NCBI GenBank assembly: GCA_023266575.1
Contig: JAHFPV010000005.1
Coordinates: 62,001-126,000 of the forward strand
Length of the DNA stretch: 64,000 nt
Origin: Sphingobium sp.
GTDB lineage: Bacteria; Pseudomonadota; Alphaproteobacteria; Sphingomonadales; Sphingomonadaceae
Direction of reading: 5' to 3'
Both the position numbers and the translations under genes were made by a program. The notes under the pieces are model-generated. The model was not told the DNA's origin. It worked only from the letters and a program-made list of their open reading frames with translations, and did not search any database. Shown here piece after piece: positions 19,121 to 28,840 of the stretch (its first letter is position 1; each line of letters opens with the position of its first letter).

Positions 19121-20092
19121 TCAGGCCGATTGCGGTGCCAGCGCCGCGACATGGCCCGCCAGCTCAAACACGACCGCTGCCGGATCGAGCGACAGGATCA
19201 CCGCCCCGCCCGCCAGATGCCGCGCCTTTTCCCAATGGTCGAGCGCCACGCCGAGGGCGGACCCGCTGCGGTTACGCGCGGCCTGCGCGATGAAGGCGGG
19301 CGCGCGTTCCAGAAGCGCCTCGTATCGCGGCTTGGCGGACTTGATCGCCAGCGCCTTGGCGAGCGCCAGACGGTGGCGATTATCGCGGTCGCCATCCTGC
19401 GCGATCCGCGCCATCGCGCTTTCAATGTCGGCGAGGTTCAGCCCCGCATAGCGCAGCGCCTTGCCCGGCGATCCTTCGCCCGCCCGGATCAGTGCGTCGA
19501 TCTCCGCCGGGGACAGCGTCTCATCCTTGCCCCGCAATATCGCGCGCATCGCCCCGTCATTCAGCGGATCGAAACGTAATGTACGGCAGCGCGACCGGAT
19601 CGTCGGCAGCAAACGCCCCGGCGCATGGCTCACCAGCAGGAAGAGCATGTCGGGGGGCGGTTCTTCCAGATTTTTGAGCAGCGCATTGGCCGCACCCCGC
19701 TCCAGATCGTCCGCGCTGTCGATCACCACGATCCGCCGGGTCGAGAGCGACGGCGCGGACTGGAGCAACCGGTGCAGCCCGCGCACCTGATCGACGCTGA
19801 TGTTGCGCGCAGTGACGCCATCCTTTTCCAGCGGGAAGAGTTCGGCATAATCGGGATGGGCGCTCGCCTCGATCAGGCGGCGGACAGGGTGGGTTTCCGG
19901 CACATCCAGCCCCTCCCCATCCACCGGCGGACCTGCTGCGTCAGCCAGCAGGCGCAGCGCCAGCGCACGCGCAAAACCGCCCTTGCCGATGCCCCTCGGC
20001 CCGCTCAATATCCAGCCATGATGCATCCGCCCGCTGGCCGCCGCGTCGATCAGCGTGCGGGTCTGCGCATCATGACCCAAAAGTGACGTCAT
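19121..20092 (-). CDS. holB: DNA polymerase III subunit delta'
   Basis: Clamp-loader component (323 residues) of the AAA+ fold. HHGWILSGPRGIGKGGFARALALRLL has a P-loop-like segment in which the Lys is followed by Gly rather than Ser/Thr, as expected of a delta' subunit that does not hydrolyse ATP. Then come ISVDQVRGLHRLL, RIVVIDSADDLERGAANALLKNLEEPPPDMLFLLVSHAPGRLLPTIRSRCR, the conserved SRC-containing sensor 1 region. The zinc-knuckle cysteines present in E. coli delta' are absent. It overlaps tmk by four bases, the standard tmk-holB pairing. Confidence 0.95.
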   Translation of the reverse strand: MTSLLGHDAQTRTLIDAAASGRMHHGWILSGPRGIGKGGFARALALRLLADAAGPPVDGEGLDVPETHPVRRLIEASAHPDYAELFPLEKDGVTARNISVDQVRGLHRLLQSAPSLSTRRIVVIDSADDLERGAANALLKNLEEPPPDMLFLLVSHAPGRLLPTIRSRCRTLRFDPLNDGAMRAILRGKDETLSPAEIDALIRAGEGSPGKALRYAGLNLADIESAMARIAQDGDRDNRHRLALAKALAIKSAKPRYEALLERAPAFIAQAARNRSGSALGVALDHWEKARHLAGGAVILSLDPAAVVFELAGHVAALAPQSA

Positions 20093-20715
20093 GGCAGCAT
20101 ATCCGCCAGCGCATCCAGCAGGCGGGCCGTCACCGTGTCAGCCTCACCCGACGCATCGATCGAGCGGAAACGGGCGGGTTCGTCCTTGGTAAAACGGGCA
20201 AAAGCATCAGCCACAGCGCGATGAAAACTCTGGTCGCGCCCGCCGATCCGGTCAGACTTGTCCCCGTCCCGCACCCGCGCCCGCGCTTCGGCCTCGCCCT
20301 CCGGCAATGTCAGGAACAGGGTGCGATCGGGCAAAAACCCCTCGCTACCGATCCGGTGCAGCGTCACTATATCCGCGTCGTTCAGCGCCCCCTGCCCCTG
20401 ATAGGCCCGGCTCGAATCGAGAAACCTGTCGGACAGCACCCAAGCCCCGTGCGCCAGTGCGGGCCGGATCGTCTTTTCGACATGATCGGCCCGCGCAGCG
20501 GCGAACAGCAAAGCCTCGGCCCGCGCGCTCCATCGATCCGCACCGCCCGTCAGCAACAGCGAACGGATCGCCTCCGCCCCCTCGCTGCCGCCCGGTTCGC
20601 GGGTTTCCACCACATCCAGCCCACGCGCGCGCAGGGAGGCGGCAAGTGCGCGCAACTGGGTCGATTTACCCGCGCCCTCCCCGCCTTCCAGCGTGATGAA
20701 CCGCCCTTCTATCAC
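20089..20715 (-). CDS. tmk: Thymidylate kinase
   Basis: Phosphorylates dTMP to dTDP for DNA synthesis. The 208-residue P-loop kinase opens GRFITLEGGEGAGKSTQLRALAASL, has VETREPGGSEGAEAIRSLLL with the DR[Y/E]xPG-like loop, LSDRFLDSSRAYQGQGA (substrate Arg) and PDRTLFLTLPEGEAEAR plus a LID region. I chose GTG 20715, which overlaps the dacC stop as GTGA and gives the normal family length; an ATG at 20742 would add nine residues. It is coupled to dacC upstream and holB downstream. Confidence 0.95.
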   Translation of the reverse strand: MIEGRFITLEGGEGAGKSTQLRALAASLRARGLDVVETREPGGSEGAEAIRSLLLTGGADRWSARAEALLFAAARADHVEKTIRPALAHGAWVLSDRFLDSSRAYQGQGALNDADIVTLHRIGSEGFLPDRTLFLTLPEGEAEARARVRDGDKSDRIGGRDQSFHRAVADAFARFTKDEPARFRSIDASGEADTVTARLLDALADMLP

Positions 20716-21875
20716 CCGAACAGCGATTTCAGGCCATTCCACAACCGGCCGAACATGCCCGCTTCGGCGACATCTGCGCCCGCGACCAGCGGCATCACCT
20801 GCGGCGGTGTGTCGGGCGTGGACACGATCAGGTCGGCAATCTTCTGCCCCTTGGCGATCGGCGCCTTGATCGGGCCGGTATAGACGACCTTGACCGAGAT
20901 GTTGGTCGATGCGGTGCGCGGCAGGGTGACGGCCAGATTCTGCGGCGCGACTAGAGCGACACTGGTTTCGCTGCCCAATTGAACGTCAGCGGTTTCGACC
21001 GTTGCGCCCTTCTTGAACAAGGGCTGGGCCTTCCACGCCTTGAAGCCCCAGTCCATGAAGCGGACGGATTCCTGAATACGCCCGTTAAAGCTGGTCAGCC
21101 CTGCCACCACCATCACCAGGCGGCGGCCGTCCTGTTCGGCCGATCCGGTAAAGCCGAACCCTGCCTCTTCGGTATGACCAGTCTTGAGGCCATCGGCCCC
21201 GGCGATCTTGCCCAAAATCGGATTGCGATTGCCCTGCGCAATGTCTGCGCCGCCCATCGTCTTGCCCCAGGTGAAGGAGCGGGTGGCATAGAAGCGCTTG
21301 TAGAGATCGGGCGTTTCCTCGATCGTTCCCTGCGCCAGCTTGGCCAGATCCTCGGCGGTCACATAGGTCACGCCTTCGTCCGGCCAGCCATTGCTGGTGC
21401 CGAAATGGCTGTTCTTGAGGCCCATGCGCTTGGCCTCCTCATTCATCAGCGCAACGAACGCCTGCTCGGTCCCAGCAATCCCTTCGGCCAGAACGACGCA
21501 GGCATCATTGCCCGACAAGGTGACAATGCCGTGCAGCAGATTTTCCACCGATACCTGCTCGCCCGCCGACAGGAACATGGTCGATCCTGCGGCAGGACCA
21601 TGCCACTGCTTCCAGGTTTCCGGGCGCACGGTGAACATGGTGTCGAGCTTCAAATCGCCCTTCTTGATCAGGCGGAACGCGACATGCGCGGTCATCATCT
21701 TGGCCATCGATGCGGGCGGCATCCGCGTCTCGCCACCCTTGTCATACAGCACCGCGCCCGACGACAGGTCCTTCATATAGGCGATGGGCGCTTCGCTGGT
21801 GTAAGGCGGCGCGGCGGCGGTCAGCGGCTGGGTCAACAGCCCGGTGAAAAGGAGGACTGCAACGGACTTGTTCAT
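20712..21875 (-). CDS. dacC: D-alanyl-D-alanine carboxypeptidase (PBP5/6 family, S11)
   Basis: Periplasmic enzyme that trims the terminal D-Ala from peptidoglycan pentapeptides. The 387-residue protein has a signal peptide (MNKSVAVLLFTGLLTQPLTA), catalytic Ser56-x-x-Lys59 in PPASMAKMMTAH, an SGN triad in VTLSGNDACVVLAEGIAG and KTG in GLKTGHTEEAGFG. A PBP5_C beta domain follows (about 275-365), and a C-terminal amphipathic helix (MFGRLWNGLKSLFG) should tether it to the inner membrane. Which member of the dacA/dacC/dacD group it matches best cannot be settled by eye. It sits 45 bases after rlpA and overlaps tmk. Confidence 0.93.
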   Translation of the reverse strand: MNKSVAVLLFTGLLTQPLTAAAPPYTSEAPIAYMKDLSSGAVLYDKGGETRMPPASMAKMMTAHVAFRLIKKGDLKLDTMFTVRPETWKQWHGPAAGSTMFLSAGEQVSVENLLHGIVTLSGNDACVVLAEGIAGTEQAFVALMNEEAKRMGLKNSHFGTSNGWPDEGVTYVTAEDLAKLAQGTIEETPDLYKRFYATRSFTWGKTMGGADIAQGNRNPILGKIAGADGLKTGHTEEAGFGFTGSAEQDGRRLVMVVAGLTSFNGRIQESVRFMDWGFKAWKAQPLFKKGATVETADVQLGSETSVALVAPQNLAVTLPRTASTNISVKVVYTGPIKAPIAKGQKIADLIVSTPDTPPQVMPLVAGADVAEAGMFGRLWNGLKSLFG

Positions 21876-21920
21876 GGGGCTGCCTTCAAATGGGATGGAA
21901 TCGCTTGGAGGGCGCGATGT

Positions 21921-22943
21921 CTATCGCGCGTCATTAGCCATGATGCGGCCATTCTCAAAGCCCTTGGCTGCCGCTGTGCGCACACCCGCCTGCGCGGCGT
22001 CCTGCGTGGGATAGGGACCAAAGCGCACGCGCCACAATCCGTCCCCCTCGACCGCCCTGGCACCGATGCGCTTCGCCAGCGTTTCGGCGCGGGCGCGGGA
22101 GGAGAAAGCGGCGATCTGGACGATATAGGAGCGGGCGGTCGCTGGCGCGGTGACAGGCGCAGGCGCAACCGGCGTTGGGGCCGAAGCTGCGCCTGCCTGT
22201 TCCACCACGAAACCATCCTGCCGGGCCGGCTGGGGCGCGGACTCACGTATGTCCCGCGCGCGCAGCGGCTTGGGCGGTGTCTTGACGCTTGGCCGGGCTG
22301 CGACCTTGGTTTTCGCTGGAGCAGTAACAGATCGGGCGGGCAGCTTGGCCCGCAGCGCCGTCAGCAAGGCAGGCGGGGTTTCCAGTCGCTCGGCGACCCG
22401 GCCATGGCTGCGCAGCGTTGCGCGCTCCTGATCGGGCGGGCTGACCCGCCGCACCCGCACCGCCGCCGCGCCATCGCCGATCACGCCCAGTTGCTCGGCC
22501 GCGCCCCGCGACAGGTCGATGATCCGGTCATTGGCGAAAGGCCCACGATCATTGACCCGCACCAGGATCGTCCGTCCGGTGTCCAGCGCGGTCACCTCGA
22601 CATAGCTGGGCAGCGGCAATGTCTGGTGCGCGGCGGTGATTGCGCCCGGCACAAAGGTTTCGCCATTGGCGGTCTTGTTGCCCTGCAACTCCTCACCATA
22701 CCAGCCTGCATAGCCGACCGCGTCATAATTGGGGGCATCTTCGGGCGTATAGGTGACCCGGCCCACGCTATAGGGCGCACCGATCGTCACCGGTTCATCA
22801 GCGACCATGGCGACCTGCGCCAACGGACGCGGCGATGGCGCCGGCGTAGGCGGCACAGGCACCTGCTCCCCGCCACCACAAGATGCCAAAAGCAGCATCA
22901 CTCCAGCTGCCAGCGGCAGCCTACCCCCTTCATTTGACCGCAT
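21921..22943 (-). CDS. rlpA: Septal-ring lytic transglycosylase RlpA with SPOR domain
   Basis: A 340-residue lipoprotein. Residues 1-23 include a lipobox (MLLLASC), predicting outer-membrane lipidation. The double-psi beta-barrel catalytic domain spans about 70-160: VGYAGWYGEELQGNKTANGETF, ALPSYVEVTALDTGRTILVRVNDRGPF with the conserved Asp, and IIDLSRGAAEQLGVI. After a low-complexity Pro/Ala/Lys linker, a SPOR domain (YIVQIAAFSSRARAETLAKRI ... LWRVRFGPYPTQDAAQAG) closes the protein and would target it to denuded septal glycan. Start 22943 is chosen for the signal peptide; it overlaps mltB by 14 bases. Confidence 0.93.
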   Translation of the reverse strand: MRSNEGGRLPLAAGVMLLLASCGGGEQVPVPPTPAPSPRPLAQVAMVADEPVTIGAPYSVGRVTYTPEDAPNYDAVGYAGWYGEELQGNKTANGETFVPGAITAAHQTLPLPSYVEVTALDTGRTILVRVNDRGPFANDRIIDLSRGAAEQLGVIGDGAAAVRVRRVSPPDQERATLRSHGRVAERLETPPALLTALRAKLPARSVTAPAKTKVAARPSVKTPPKPLRARDIRESAPQPARQDGFVVEQAGAASAPTPVAPAPVTAPATARSYIVQIAAFSSRARAETLAKRIGARAVEGDGLWRVRFGPYPTQDAAQAGVRTAAAKGFENGRIMANDAR

Positions 22944-23976
22944 CGGCCAGCAACCCCACAGACAGAGCATAGAAATTGGAGCAATTATAATCCAGAATCG
23001 CCCGGTAATTGCCGGTCAGAAGATAGGCGGTCTTGCCCGGCCCGTCCGGTTCCAGCAGCGTCGCCATCACCGTATCGGTGGGCCAGATGCCGCTGGCGGG
23101 AAACAGGCCCAGCTTGCGCCATTCGGCCATGGTCAGCCAGCGGCTATGCCGGTTGAACACGCGCGGGCAACGTGCCGGATTGGTCTTGGCCGCCACGCTG
23201 GCGCGATCGAAACTGGACGGCACAGACACCGCTACGCCCCAGGGCTGGCCACGGCGCCATCCGGCCTGCACGAAATAATTGGCGATCGACGCCAGCGCAT
23301 CGGCCTCGCTGGTCCAGATGTCTGCGCGCCCATCGCCATCACCATCCTTGGCCAGCCGCAGATAGACCGACGGCAGAAATTGGGGATAGCCGGTCGCCCC
23401 TGCCCAACTGCCAATCAGGCGGCTGCGCGGCACGCCATTGTCCAGCATCTTGAGCGTCGCCAGCAATTCCGGCTCGAACAAAGCGCGCCGTCGCCCTTCA
23501 TGCGCCAATGTCGCCAGCGACCGGATCAGGTCGAAATCGCCGGTATAGCTGCCATAATTGGTTTCATGGCCATAGATGGCGACCATGATCTCCTCCGGCA
23601 CGCCCGTCTCCGCCTCGATCCGCGCCAGACGCGCGCGGTTGGCCTGATAGGCGATCCGGCCCCGGCTGATCCGCGCGGCATCGACATGCTGGCGGCGATA
23701 GGGTTCGAAATTGGGGATCGGCGAATAGGCACCACCACCCGGCTGGGTCTGGTCCAGCGCTATGACGCGCGGGTTAGGGGGCAGCGTCGGAAACACGCTG
23801 TCCAGCGTCGCGTCCCGGATGCCCATCGCCCGCGCCTTGGGCCGCAGGCTTTCCAAATAGGCGCGAAAATCCGTGCTATCCTGCGCCAGCGCAGCACTGG
23901 GAACCACCGCACCAGCGGTTACGCCAGCCAGCCCCAGCAACAGCGAAAATACAGACGAACGTAGAGAATCTCTCAT
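22930..23976 (-). CDS. mltB: Lytic murein transglycosylase B
   Basis: Cleaves the MurNAc-GlcNAc bond with formation of 1,6-anhydroMurNAc. The 348-residue protein has a signal peptide (SLLLGLAGVTAGAVVPSAALAQ) and an SLT_2 domain with the catalytic Glu in MVAIYGHETNYGSYTGDFDLIRSL, then LIGSWAGATGYPQFLPSVYLRLAKDGDGDGRADIW, which resembles the EF-hand-like Ca site of MltB, and LTGNYRAILDYNCSNFYALSVGLLAD. ATG 23976 is chosen over an upstream ATG because the signal peptide begins there and GGGGA precedes it. It is the first gene of the ten-gene minus-strand operon. Its 1,6-anhydro products would feed the recycling route that ends with amgK/murU further on. Confidence 0.94.
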   Translation of the reverse strand: MRDSLRSSVFSLLLGLAGVTAGAVVPSAALAQDSTDFRAYLESLRPKARAMGIRDATLDSVFPTLPPNPRVIALDQTQPGGGAYSPIPNFEPYRRQHVDAARISRGRIAYQANRARLARIEAETGVPEEIMVAIYGHETNYGSYTGDFDLIRSLATLAHEGRRRALFEPELLATLKMLDNGVPRSRLIGSWAGATGYPQFLPSVYLRLAKDGDGDGRADIWTSEADALASIANYFVQAGWRRGQPWGVAVSVPSSFDRASVAAKTNPARCPRVFNRHSRWLTMAEWRKLGLFPASGIWPTDTVMATLLEPDGPGKTAYLLTGNYRAILDYNCSNFYALSVGLLADAVK

Positions 23977-24111
23977 TCCCCCGTTGTTGCACAGGCCGGA
24001 CGGCAGGTGAATCCCCTTAATGGCAACTATGGCCGGTTTAGACGATGAACCGAGCCACAGGCGATTTTTGCGCTTGGCAAGCCAGCACAGGGCGCTAGGA
24101 AGCGAGGCGAC

Positions 24112-24199
24112 GGAAGGGTGGCAGAGTGGTCGATTGCAGCGGTCTTGAAAACCGCCGATGCGCAAGTATCCGTGGGTTCGAATCCCACCCCTTCCGCCA
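24112..24199 (+). tRNA. tRNA-Ser(UGA)
   Basis: 88 bases including an encoded CCA end. The acceptor stem is GGAAGGG / CCCTTCC; the anticodon stem GCGGT/ACCGC holds the loop CTTGAAA with anticodon TGA (24146-24148); a long variable arm follows (CGATGCGCAAGTATCC region), then GTGGGTTCGAATCCCAC. The long extra arm and anticodon agree on serine. It is transcribed away from mltB and convergent with the PilZ gene. Confidence 0.97.
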
Positions 24200-24204
24200 G
24201 ACCG

Positions 24205-24570
24205 CTACCCATAAACGCCCGCCGATAGCCGCCGCAGGCTGATTTCGCGCTGCCGGGGTGCTTCCACGGTACGCACGGATGGCTCCGCGATGACCGCCAG
24301 CGGATCGACCTGGCGGCTCAGCAACAGGCCGCAACGCTCCACGCCGCGCCAGATCACCGTGCCGCATACTTCCAGATAGTCGGCGATCACCGTCACGCAC
24401 GCGCCGATGGGCGGCAGATAGAAGCCGGTGACCAGGGCGCCATAGGCGGAGATATTCTGGATAGTGACGGGTTCGGTGACGCCATCCCATAGCAAAGTCG
24501 CGCGGGCATTGGCCACGAAGCGGCTTTCGCGGCGACGCTCGACCTGGGGCCGATAATGGATGCTGTGCAT
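24205..24570 (-). CDS. PilZ-domain protein
   Basis: A single-domain protein of 121 residues likely to bind cyclic di-GMP. The N-terminal RRRESR matches the RxxxR phosphate-binding motif, followed by FVANARATLLWDG and IQNISAYGALVTG, which corresponds to the [D/N]xSxxG motif. The remainder is the PilZ beta-barrel plus an Arg-rich tail. ATG 24570 is preferred to one 36 bases upstream because the conserved domain begins soon after and a GGGAG lies just upstream. It could act with the diguanylate cyclase at 45383-46534; which process it controls is unknown. Its stop lies six bases past the tRNA-Ser end. Confidence 0.85.
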   Translation of the reverse strand: MHSIHYRPQVERRRESRFVANARATLLWDGVTEPVTIQNISAYGALVTGFYLPPIGACVTVIADYLEVCGTVIWRGVERCGLLLSRQVDPLAVIAEPSVRTVEAPRQREISLRRLSAGVYG

Positions 24571-24693
24571 GGCTGTCTCCCGGTTTCCCCCCAGGATCAG
24601 ATGCAACTTACTCGCAGCAACCTTGCAGAAGCGATAAGCGGGCTGGTTAATCGGGCGGCAGGCAAGAAACGGCTCGCCCGCCCCGTCCGGCGA

Positions 24694-27420
24694 TCAGGCC
24701 AGTGCGCCGTGGCAATGCTTGTATTTCTGCCCCGATCCGCAGGGGCAGAGCGCATTGCGGCTGATATCCAGATTGGCGAACTCGCCGGCAAGCGCCAGCG
24801 GCGCGCGCGGGATAGTCGTTGTGATCCCGCCAAAAGTCCCGGCGTCAAAATCGGCGCTGTTATCGTCGCCCGAAAACGGGTCGATATGGGTCGTGATGAA
24901 ATCGGGCAGCACCGGCAGATCGAATTCCGGCATCGGCGCGTCCATGCGAAACTGCACGCGGGCGATCGACCCCGTCACATCCTCGCGGATATTCTCCAGC
25001 ATCCGCTCGAACAGGGCGAAGGCTTCCTGCTTATATTCGTTGATCGGCGTCTTTTGCGCATAGGCGCGCAGATGCACGACCTGCCGCAGGGCGTCTAGCG
25101 TCGAAAGATGCTCTTTCCAGTGATGGTCCAGGCTCTGCAGCAGGATCGACTTTTCGATCATGTGCCAGTCGGCCGCATCGACCTCCTTGACCTTCTCCTC
25201 GACCGCCGCATTGGCCAGCGCGGTCAGCCGCTCCTCGATCATCTCAGGATCGACCGCATCCTCGGTCAGCCAGGCGTCGAAATCGGGTTCAAGCCCCAGT
25301 ATTTCGGACGTCCGCGCCTTGAGCTTGGCGATATCCCATTGTTCGGGATAGGTGCCGGGGGGGCAGGCGCTGCCGACGATGTCGTTGACCGTTTCATGGC
25401 GCATGTCGGTGACGACATCATCGACCGTGTCCGCATCCATGATGTCGGAGCGTTGCTCGTAGATCACCTTGCGCTGATCGTTCATCACGTCATCATATTC
25501 GACGACCTGCTTGCGAATATCGTAGTTGCGCGCCTCGACCTTCTTCTGCGCGGTCTCGATCGCCTTGCTCAGCCATTTGGACGGGGGCAGAGCCTCGCCA
25601 TCTTCCAGGTTGGATCGGATCATCTTGGCGAACATCGTGTCCGGGCCAAAGATGCGCATCAGGTCATCGTCAAGGCTGAGGTAGAAGCGCGACAGGCCCG
25701 GATCGCCTTGACGCCCAGAACGACCGCGCAGCTGATTGTCGATACGGCGGCTTTCATGCCGCTCCGTCGCCAGCACGAACAGGCCGCCCGCCGCCAGCAC
25801 TTCGGCCTTCTCGGCTGCGATTTCCGCCTTGATCGCTTCGATCGCCGCGTCACGCTCCGGCCCTTCGGGCATATCGCGCAGTTCGTCCTCGACCCGCAGT
25901 TCCAGATTGCCGCCCAGCTGAATGTCGGTGCCGCGCCCGGCCATGTTGGTGGCGATCGTCACCACGCCCTTGCGCCCGGCCTGCGCCACGATATGCGCCT
26001 CGCTCTCATGGAAGCGGGCGTTCAGAACCGCGTGCGGGACGCCTTCCTGATTGAGAAATTCGGACAGCATTTCGGACTTTTCGATCGACACCGTGCCGAC
26101 GAGGACCGGCTGGCCTTTTTCGGCATGTTCCTTGATCGTGCGGGCAATGCCGCGGAACTTGTCCTCGATATTCTTGTAGAAACTGTCCTGCTCGTCGATC
26201 CGCTGCACCGGCTTGTTGGTGGGGATGGTGACGACGTTCATCTTGTAGATTTCGTAGAACTCGGTCGCTTCGGTCGACGCGGTGCCGGTCATGCCCGAAA
26301 TCTTGGGATACATGCGAAAATAATTCTGGAAGGTGACCGAGGCGAGAGTCTGGTTCTCCGGCTCGATCTGGACGCCTTCCTTGGCCTCCACTGCCTGATG
26401 CAGGCCGTCCGACCAGCGGCGTCCGTCCATCATGCGGCCGGTAAATTCGTCGATGATGACGACCTTGCCGTCCTTGACGATATAGTCGATGTCGCGGCGG
26501 AACATCACGACCGCGCGCAGCGCCTGGTTCACATGATGGACGACCTGCGTATTCTCGAAATCATAGAGATTGCTGCCCTGGAGCAGCCCCGCATCCTCCA
26601 GCAGCCGCTCGATCTTTTCGGTACCATCCTCGGTCAGGGTGACGGAGCGTTGCTTCTCATCCTTCTCATAATCACTTTCGGTGATCTGCTTCACGATCGC
26701 ATCGACCGAGACATAGAGTTCGGACTTGTCGTCGGTCGGCCCGGAAATGATCAGCGGCGTGCGCGCTTCATCGATCAGGATCGAGTCCACCTCATCGACG
26801 ATAGCGTAATTGAACGGGCGCTGGACCATCGACGCGCGGTCATATTTCATATTGTCGCGCAGATAGTCGAAACCCAGCTCGTTATTGGTCGCATAGGTGA
26901 TGTCGGCGGCATAGGCGGCGCGGCGCTGGTCCTCGCTGATGTTCGGGACGATGACGCCGGTGGTCAGCCCCAGGAAACGATAGACCTGGCCCATCCATTC
27001 GCAGTCGCGGGTAGCCAGATAGTCGTTCACCGTGACGACATGGACGCCCTTGCCCTCCAGCGCGTTGAGGTAGGTCGCCAGCGTCGCCACCAGCGTCTTG
27101 CCCTCACCCGTCCGCATTTCGGCGATTTCGCCGCGATGCAGGACGATGCCGCCCACCATCTGCACGTCGAAATGCCGCATCCCCAGCACCCGGACAGCGG
27201 CTTCGCGCACCGTGGCAAAGGCTTCGGGCAGCAGGTCGTCCAGTGTCTCACCAGCGGCCAGCCGTTCACGGAAGCGCACAGTCTGCGCCGCCAATTCCTC
27301 GTCGCTCAACGCCTGAATCGCCGGCTCGAACGACGCGATCTTGTCGACGATCTTGCCCAGCGACTTCACATAGCGTTCGTTGGACGATCCGAAGATGGAC
27401 TTGGCGAGGGCGCCGAACAT
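24694..27420 (-). CDS. secA: Preprotein translocase ATPase SecA
   Basis: Motor of Sec-dependent export. The 908-residue protein is complete: [21 protein letters not shown] at the N terminus, [20 protein letters not shown] (Walker A, about residue 105), [37 protein letters not shown] (Walker B), [57 protein letters not shown], and a C-terminal zinc motif [14 protein letters not shown] that binds SecB or ribosomes. ATG 27420 is chosen over an upstream ATG because the family N terminus starts there and CAGGA precedes it. It is divergent from argJ. Confidence 0.98.
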   Translation of the reverse strand: MFGALAKSIFGSSNERYVKSLGKIVDKIASFEPAIQALSDEELAAQTVRFRERLAAGETLDDLLPEAFATVREAAVRVLGMRHFDVQMVGGIVLHRGEIAEMRTGEGKTLVATLATYLNALEGKGVHVVTVNDYLATRDCEWMGQVYRFLGLTTGVIVPNISEDQRRAAYAADITYATNNELGFDYLRDNMKYDRASMVQRPFNYAIVDEVDSILIDEARTPLIISGPTDDKSELYVSVDAIVKQITESDYEKDEKQRSVTLTEDGTEKIERLLEDAGLLQGSNLYDFENTQVVHHVNQALRAVVMFRRDIDYIVKDGKVVIIDEFTGRMMDGRRWSDGLHQAVEAKEGVQIEPENQTLASVTFQNYFRMYPKISGMTGTASTEATEFYEIYKMNVVTIPTNKPVQRIDEQDSFYKNIEDKFRGIARTIKEHAEKGQPVLVGTVSIEKSEMLSEFLNQEGVPHAVLNARFHESEAHIVAQAGRKGVVTIATNMAGRGTDIQLGGNLELRVEDELRDMPEGPERDAAIEAIKAEIAAEKAEVLAAGGLFVLATERHESRRIDNQLRGRSGRQGDPGLSRFYLSLDDDLMRIFGPDTMFAKMIRSNLEDGEALPPSKWLSKAIETAQKKVEARNYDIRKQVVEYDDVMNDQRKVIYEQRSDIMDADTVDDVVTDMRHETVNDIVGSACPPGTYPEQWDIAKLKARTSEILGLEPDFDAWLTEDAVDPEMIEERLTALANAAVEEKVKEVDAADWHMIEKSILLQSLDHHWKEHLSTLDALRQVVHLRAYAQKTPINEYKQEAFALFERMLENIREDVTGSIARVQFRMDAPMPEFDLPVLPDFITTHIDPFSGDDNSADFDAGTFGGITTTIPRAPLALAGEFANLDISRNALCPCGSGQKYKHCHGALA

Positions 27421-27613
27421 GCAATTTCCTGACACAATAGGGAAGCGCGCCCCGGACCAGGGACCACGCGCAGACATGCGCGGCGATTTAGGGAGCGCTC
27501 AGCCGATAGTCAATCAAATCGCCGACAGGCGCGTGCGACGCTGGCGAACAAATTTGACCGCGAATCCGCTCGCTCTGGTTTGACGACCGGCGCGATTGCG
27601 CTAAGCGACGGCC

Positions 27614-28840
27614 ATGACTGATCGCTCCCCCCTCGCCCCCGCCGCCTTTCCGGTCCTGCCCTCGATTGCGGGCGTCACGCTGCGCCGCGCGCGTGCCGGA
27701 TACAAGGCGTGGGAACGATGCGACCTCACCTATGTCGAACTCGACGCAGGCACCGCCGTCGCTGGCGTGACGACGCAGAGCAAATGCCCTTCCCCCGAAG
27801 TCGAATGGTGTCGCGACGCCATTCCGCTGGGGTCGGCGCGGGCGCTTGTGGTCAATGCGGGCAATGCCAACGCCTTTACCGGCCATCGTGGCCGCGCGGC
27901 GGTGGAGGCGATCGCGGCCAAGGTCGCCAATCATCTCGCCTGCCTGCCATCGGACATTTTCATCTCCTCGACCGGGGTGATCGGCGTGCCGCTGCCGATC
28001 GACAAGGCCGAAGCGGGTCTGGAAGCCGCCTTCGCCGCCACACCCTGTAGCTGGGGAGATGCCGCCAACAGCATCGGCACGACCGACACTTTCGCCAAAG
28101 GCGCGCATGTCTCCGCCATGGTCGGGGAGACGCGGGTCGATCTGGTCGGCATCATCAAGGGGTCCGGCATGATCGCGCCGGATATGGCGACGATGCTGGG
28201 CTATATCTTCACTGACGCCGCGATCGATCCTGTGCTGCTGCAATCCATGCTGTCGGCCGCCAACAAGCGGACTTTCTCCTGCATCACGGTCGATAGCGAC
28301 ACCTCCACCAGCGACACGGTGCTGGCCTTCGCGACCGGCAAGGCGGGCAATGCGCCGCTGACCGGCATGGACGACGCAGGGGCGGACGCCTTTGCCGCCG
28401 CGCTGGCGGACCTCTGCCGCCAACTCGCCCATCTGGTGGTGCGCGATGGTGAAGGCGCGACTAAGTTCGTGGAGATCAGTGTCGAGGGCGCAACCAGCGA
28501 CGAGAGCGCGCATCGCATCGCCCTGTCGATCGCCAATTCACCCCTGGTCAAGACCGCGATTGCGGGTGAGGACGCCAATTGGGGCCGGGTCGTGGCCGCC
28601 ATCGGCAAGGCGGGCGAACCGGCTGATCGCGACCTGCTCTCGATCCGCTTCGGCGCGACCCAGGTAGCTACCGGCGGCTTGGCGGTCGAAGGCTATGACG
28701 AAGCCCCGGTCGCCGCGCATCTGAAAGGCCAGGATATCGTCATCGGTGTCGACCTCGGTCTGGGCGAAGGCCGCGCGACGGTGTGGACCTGCGACCTCAC
28801 CCATGGCTATATCTCGATCAACGCCGATTATCGCAGCTGA
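27614..28840 (+). CDS. argJ: Bifunctional ornithine acetyltransferase / N-acetylglutamate synthase
   Basis: Transfers acetyl groups from N-acetylornithine to glutamate (and may use acetyl-CoA) in the cyclic arginine pathway. The 408-residue precursor cleaves itself before Thr193 in KGSGMIAPDMATMLGYI; most relatives have Asn where this protein has Asp before MATML. Other landmarks are VVNAGNANAFTG near residue 80, ISSTGVIGVPLP, TVDSDTSTSDTVL, VRDGEGATKFVEI and AGEDANWGRVVAAIGKAG. No clear ribosome site precedes the ATG. The following phosphatase gene overlaps its stop by one base. Confidence 0.96.
   Translation: MTDRSPLAPAAFPVLPSIAGVTLRRARAGYKAWERCDLTYVELDAGTAVAGVTTQSKCPSPEVEWCRDAIPLGSARALVVNAGNANAFTGHRGRAAVEAIAAKVANHLACLPSDIFISSTGVIGVPLPIDKAEAGLEAAFAATPCSWGDAANSIGTTDTFAKGAHVSAMVGETRVDLVGIIKGSGMIAPDMATMLGYIFTDAAIDPVLLQSMLSAANKRTFSCITVDSDTSTSDTVLAFATGKAGNAPLTGMDDAGADAFAAALADLCRQLAHLVVRDGEGATKFVEISVEGATSDESAHRIALSIANSPLVKTAIAGEDANWGRVVAAIGKAGEPADRDLLSIRFGATQVATGGLAVEGYDEAPVAAHLKGQDIVIGVDLGLGEGRATVWTCDLTHGYISINADYRS

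Noticed and set aside
19121-20092. Inactivated P-loop in holB as a mutation of interest
   Set aside because: Delta' subunits commonly have a degenerate or absent nucleotide site, so the Lys-Gly instead of Lys-Thr is expected.
20979-22937. 652-residue open frame antisense to dacC and rlpA
   Set aside because: Covers two genes with clear signal peptides and catalytic motifs; translation has no recognisable domain.
25108-27432. 774-residue open frame antisense to secA
   Set aside because: Low-complexity composition typical of a shadow; secA is full length with all motifs.
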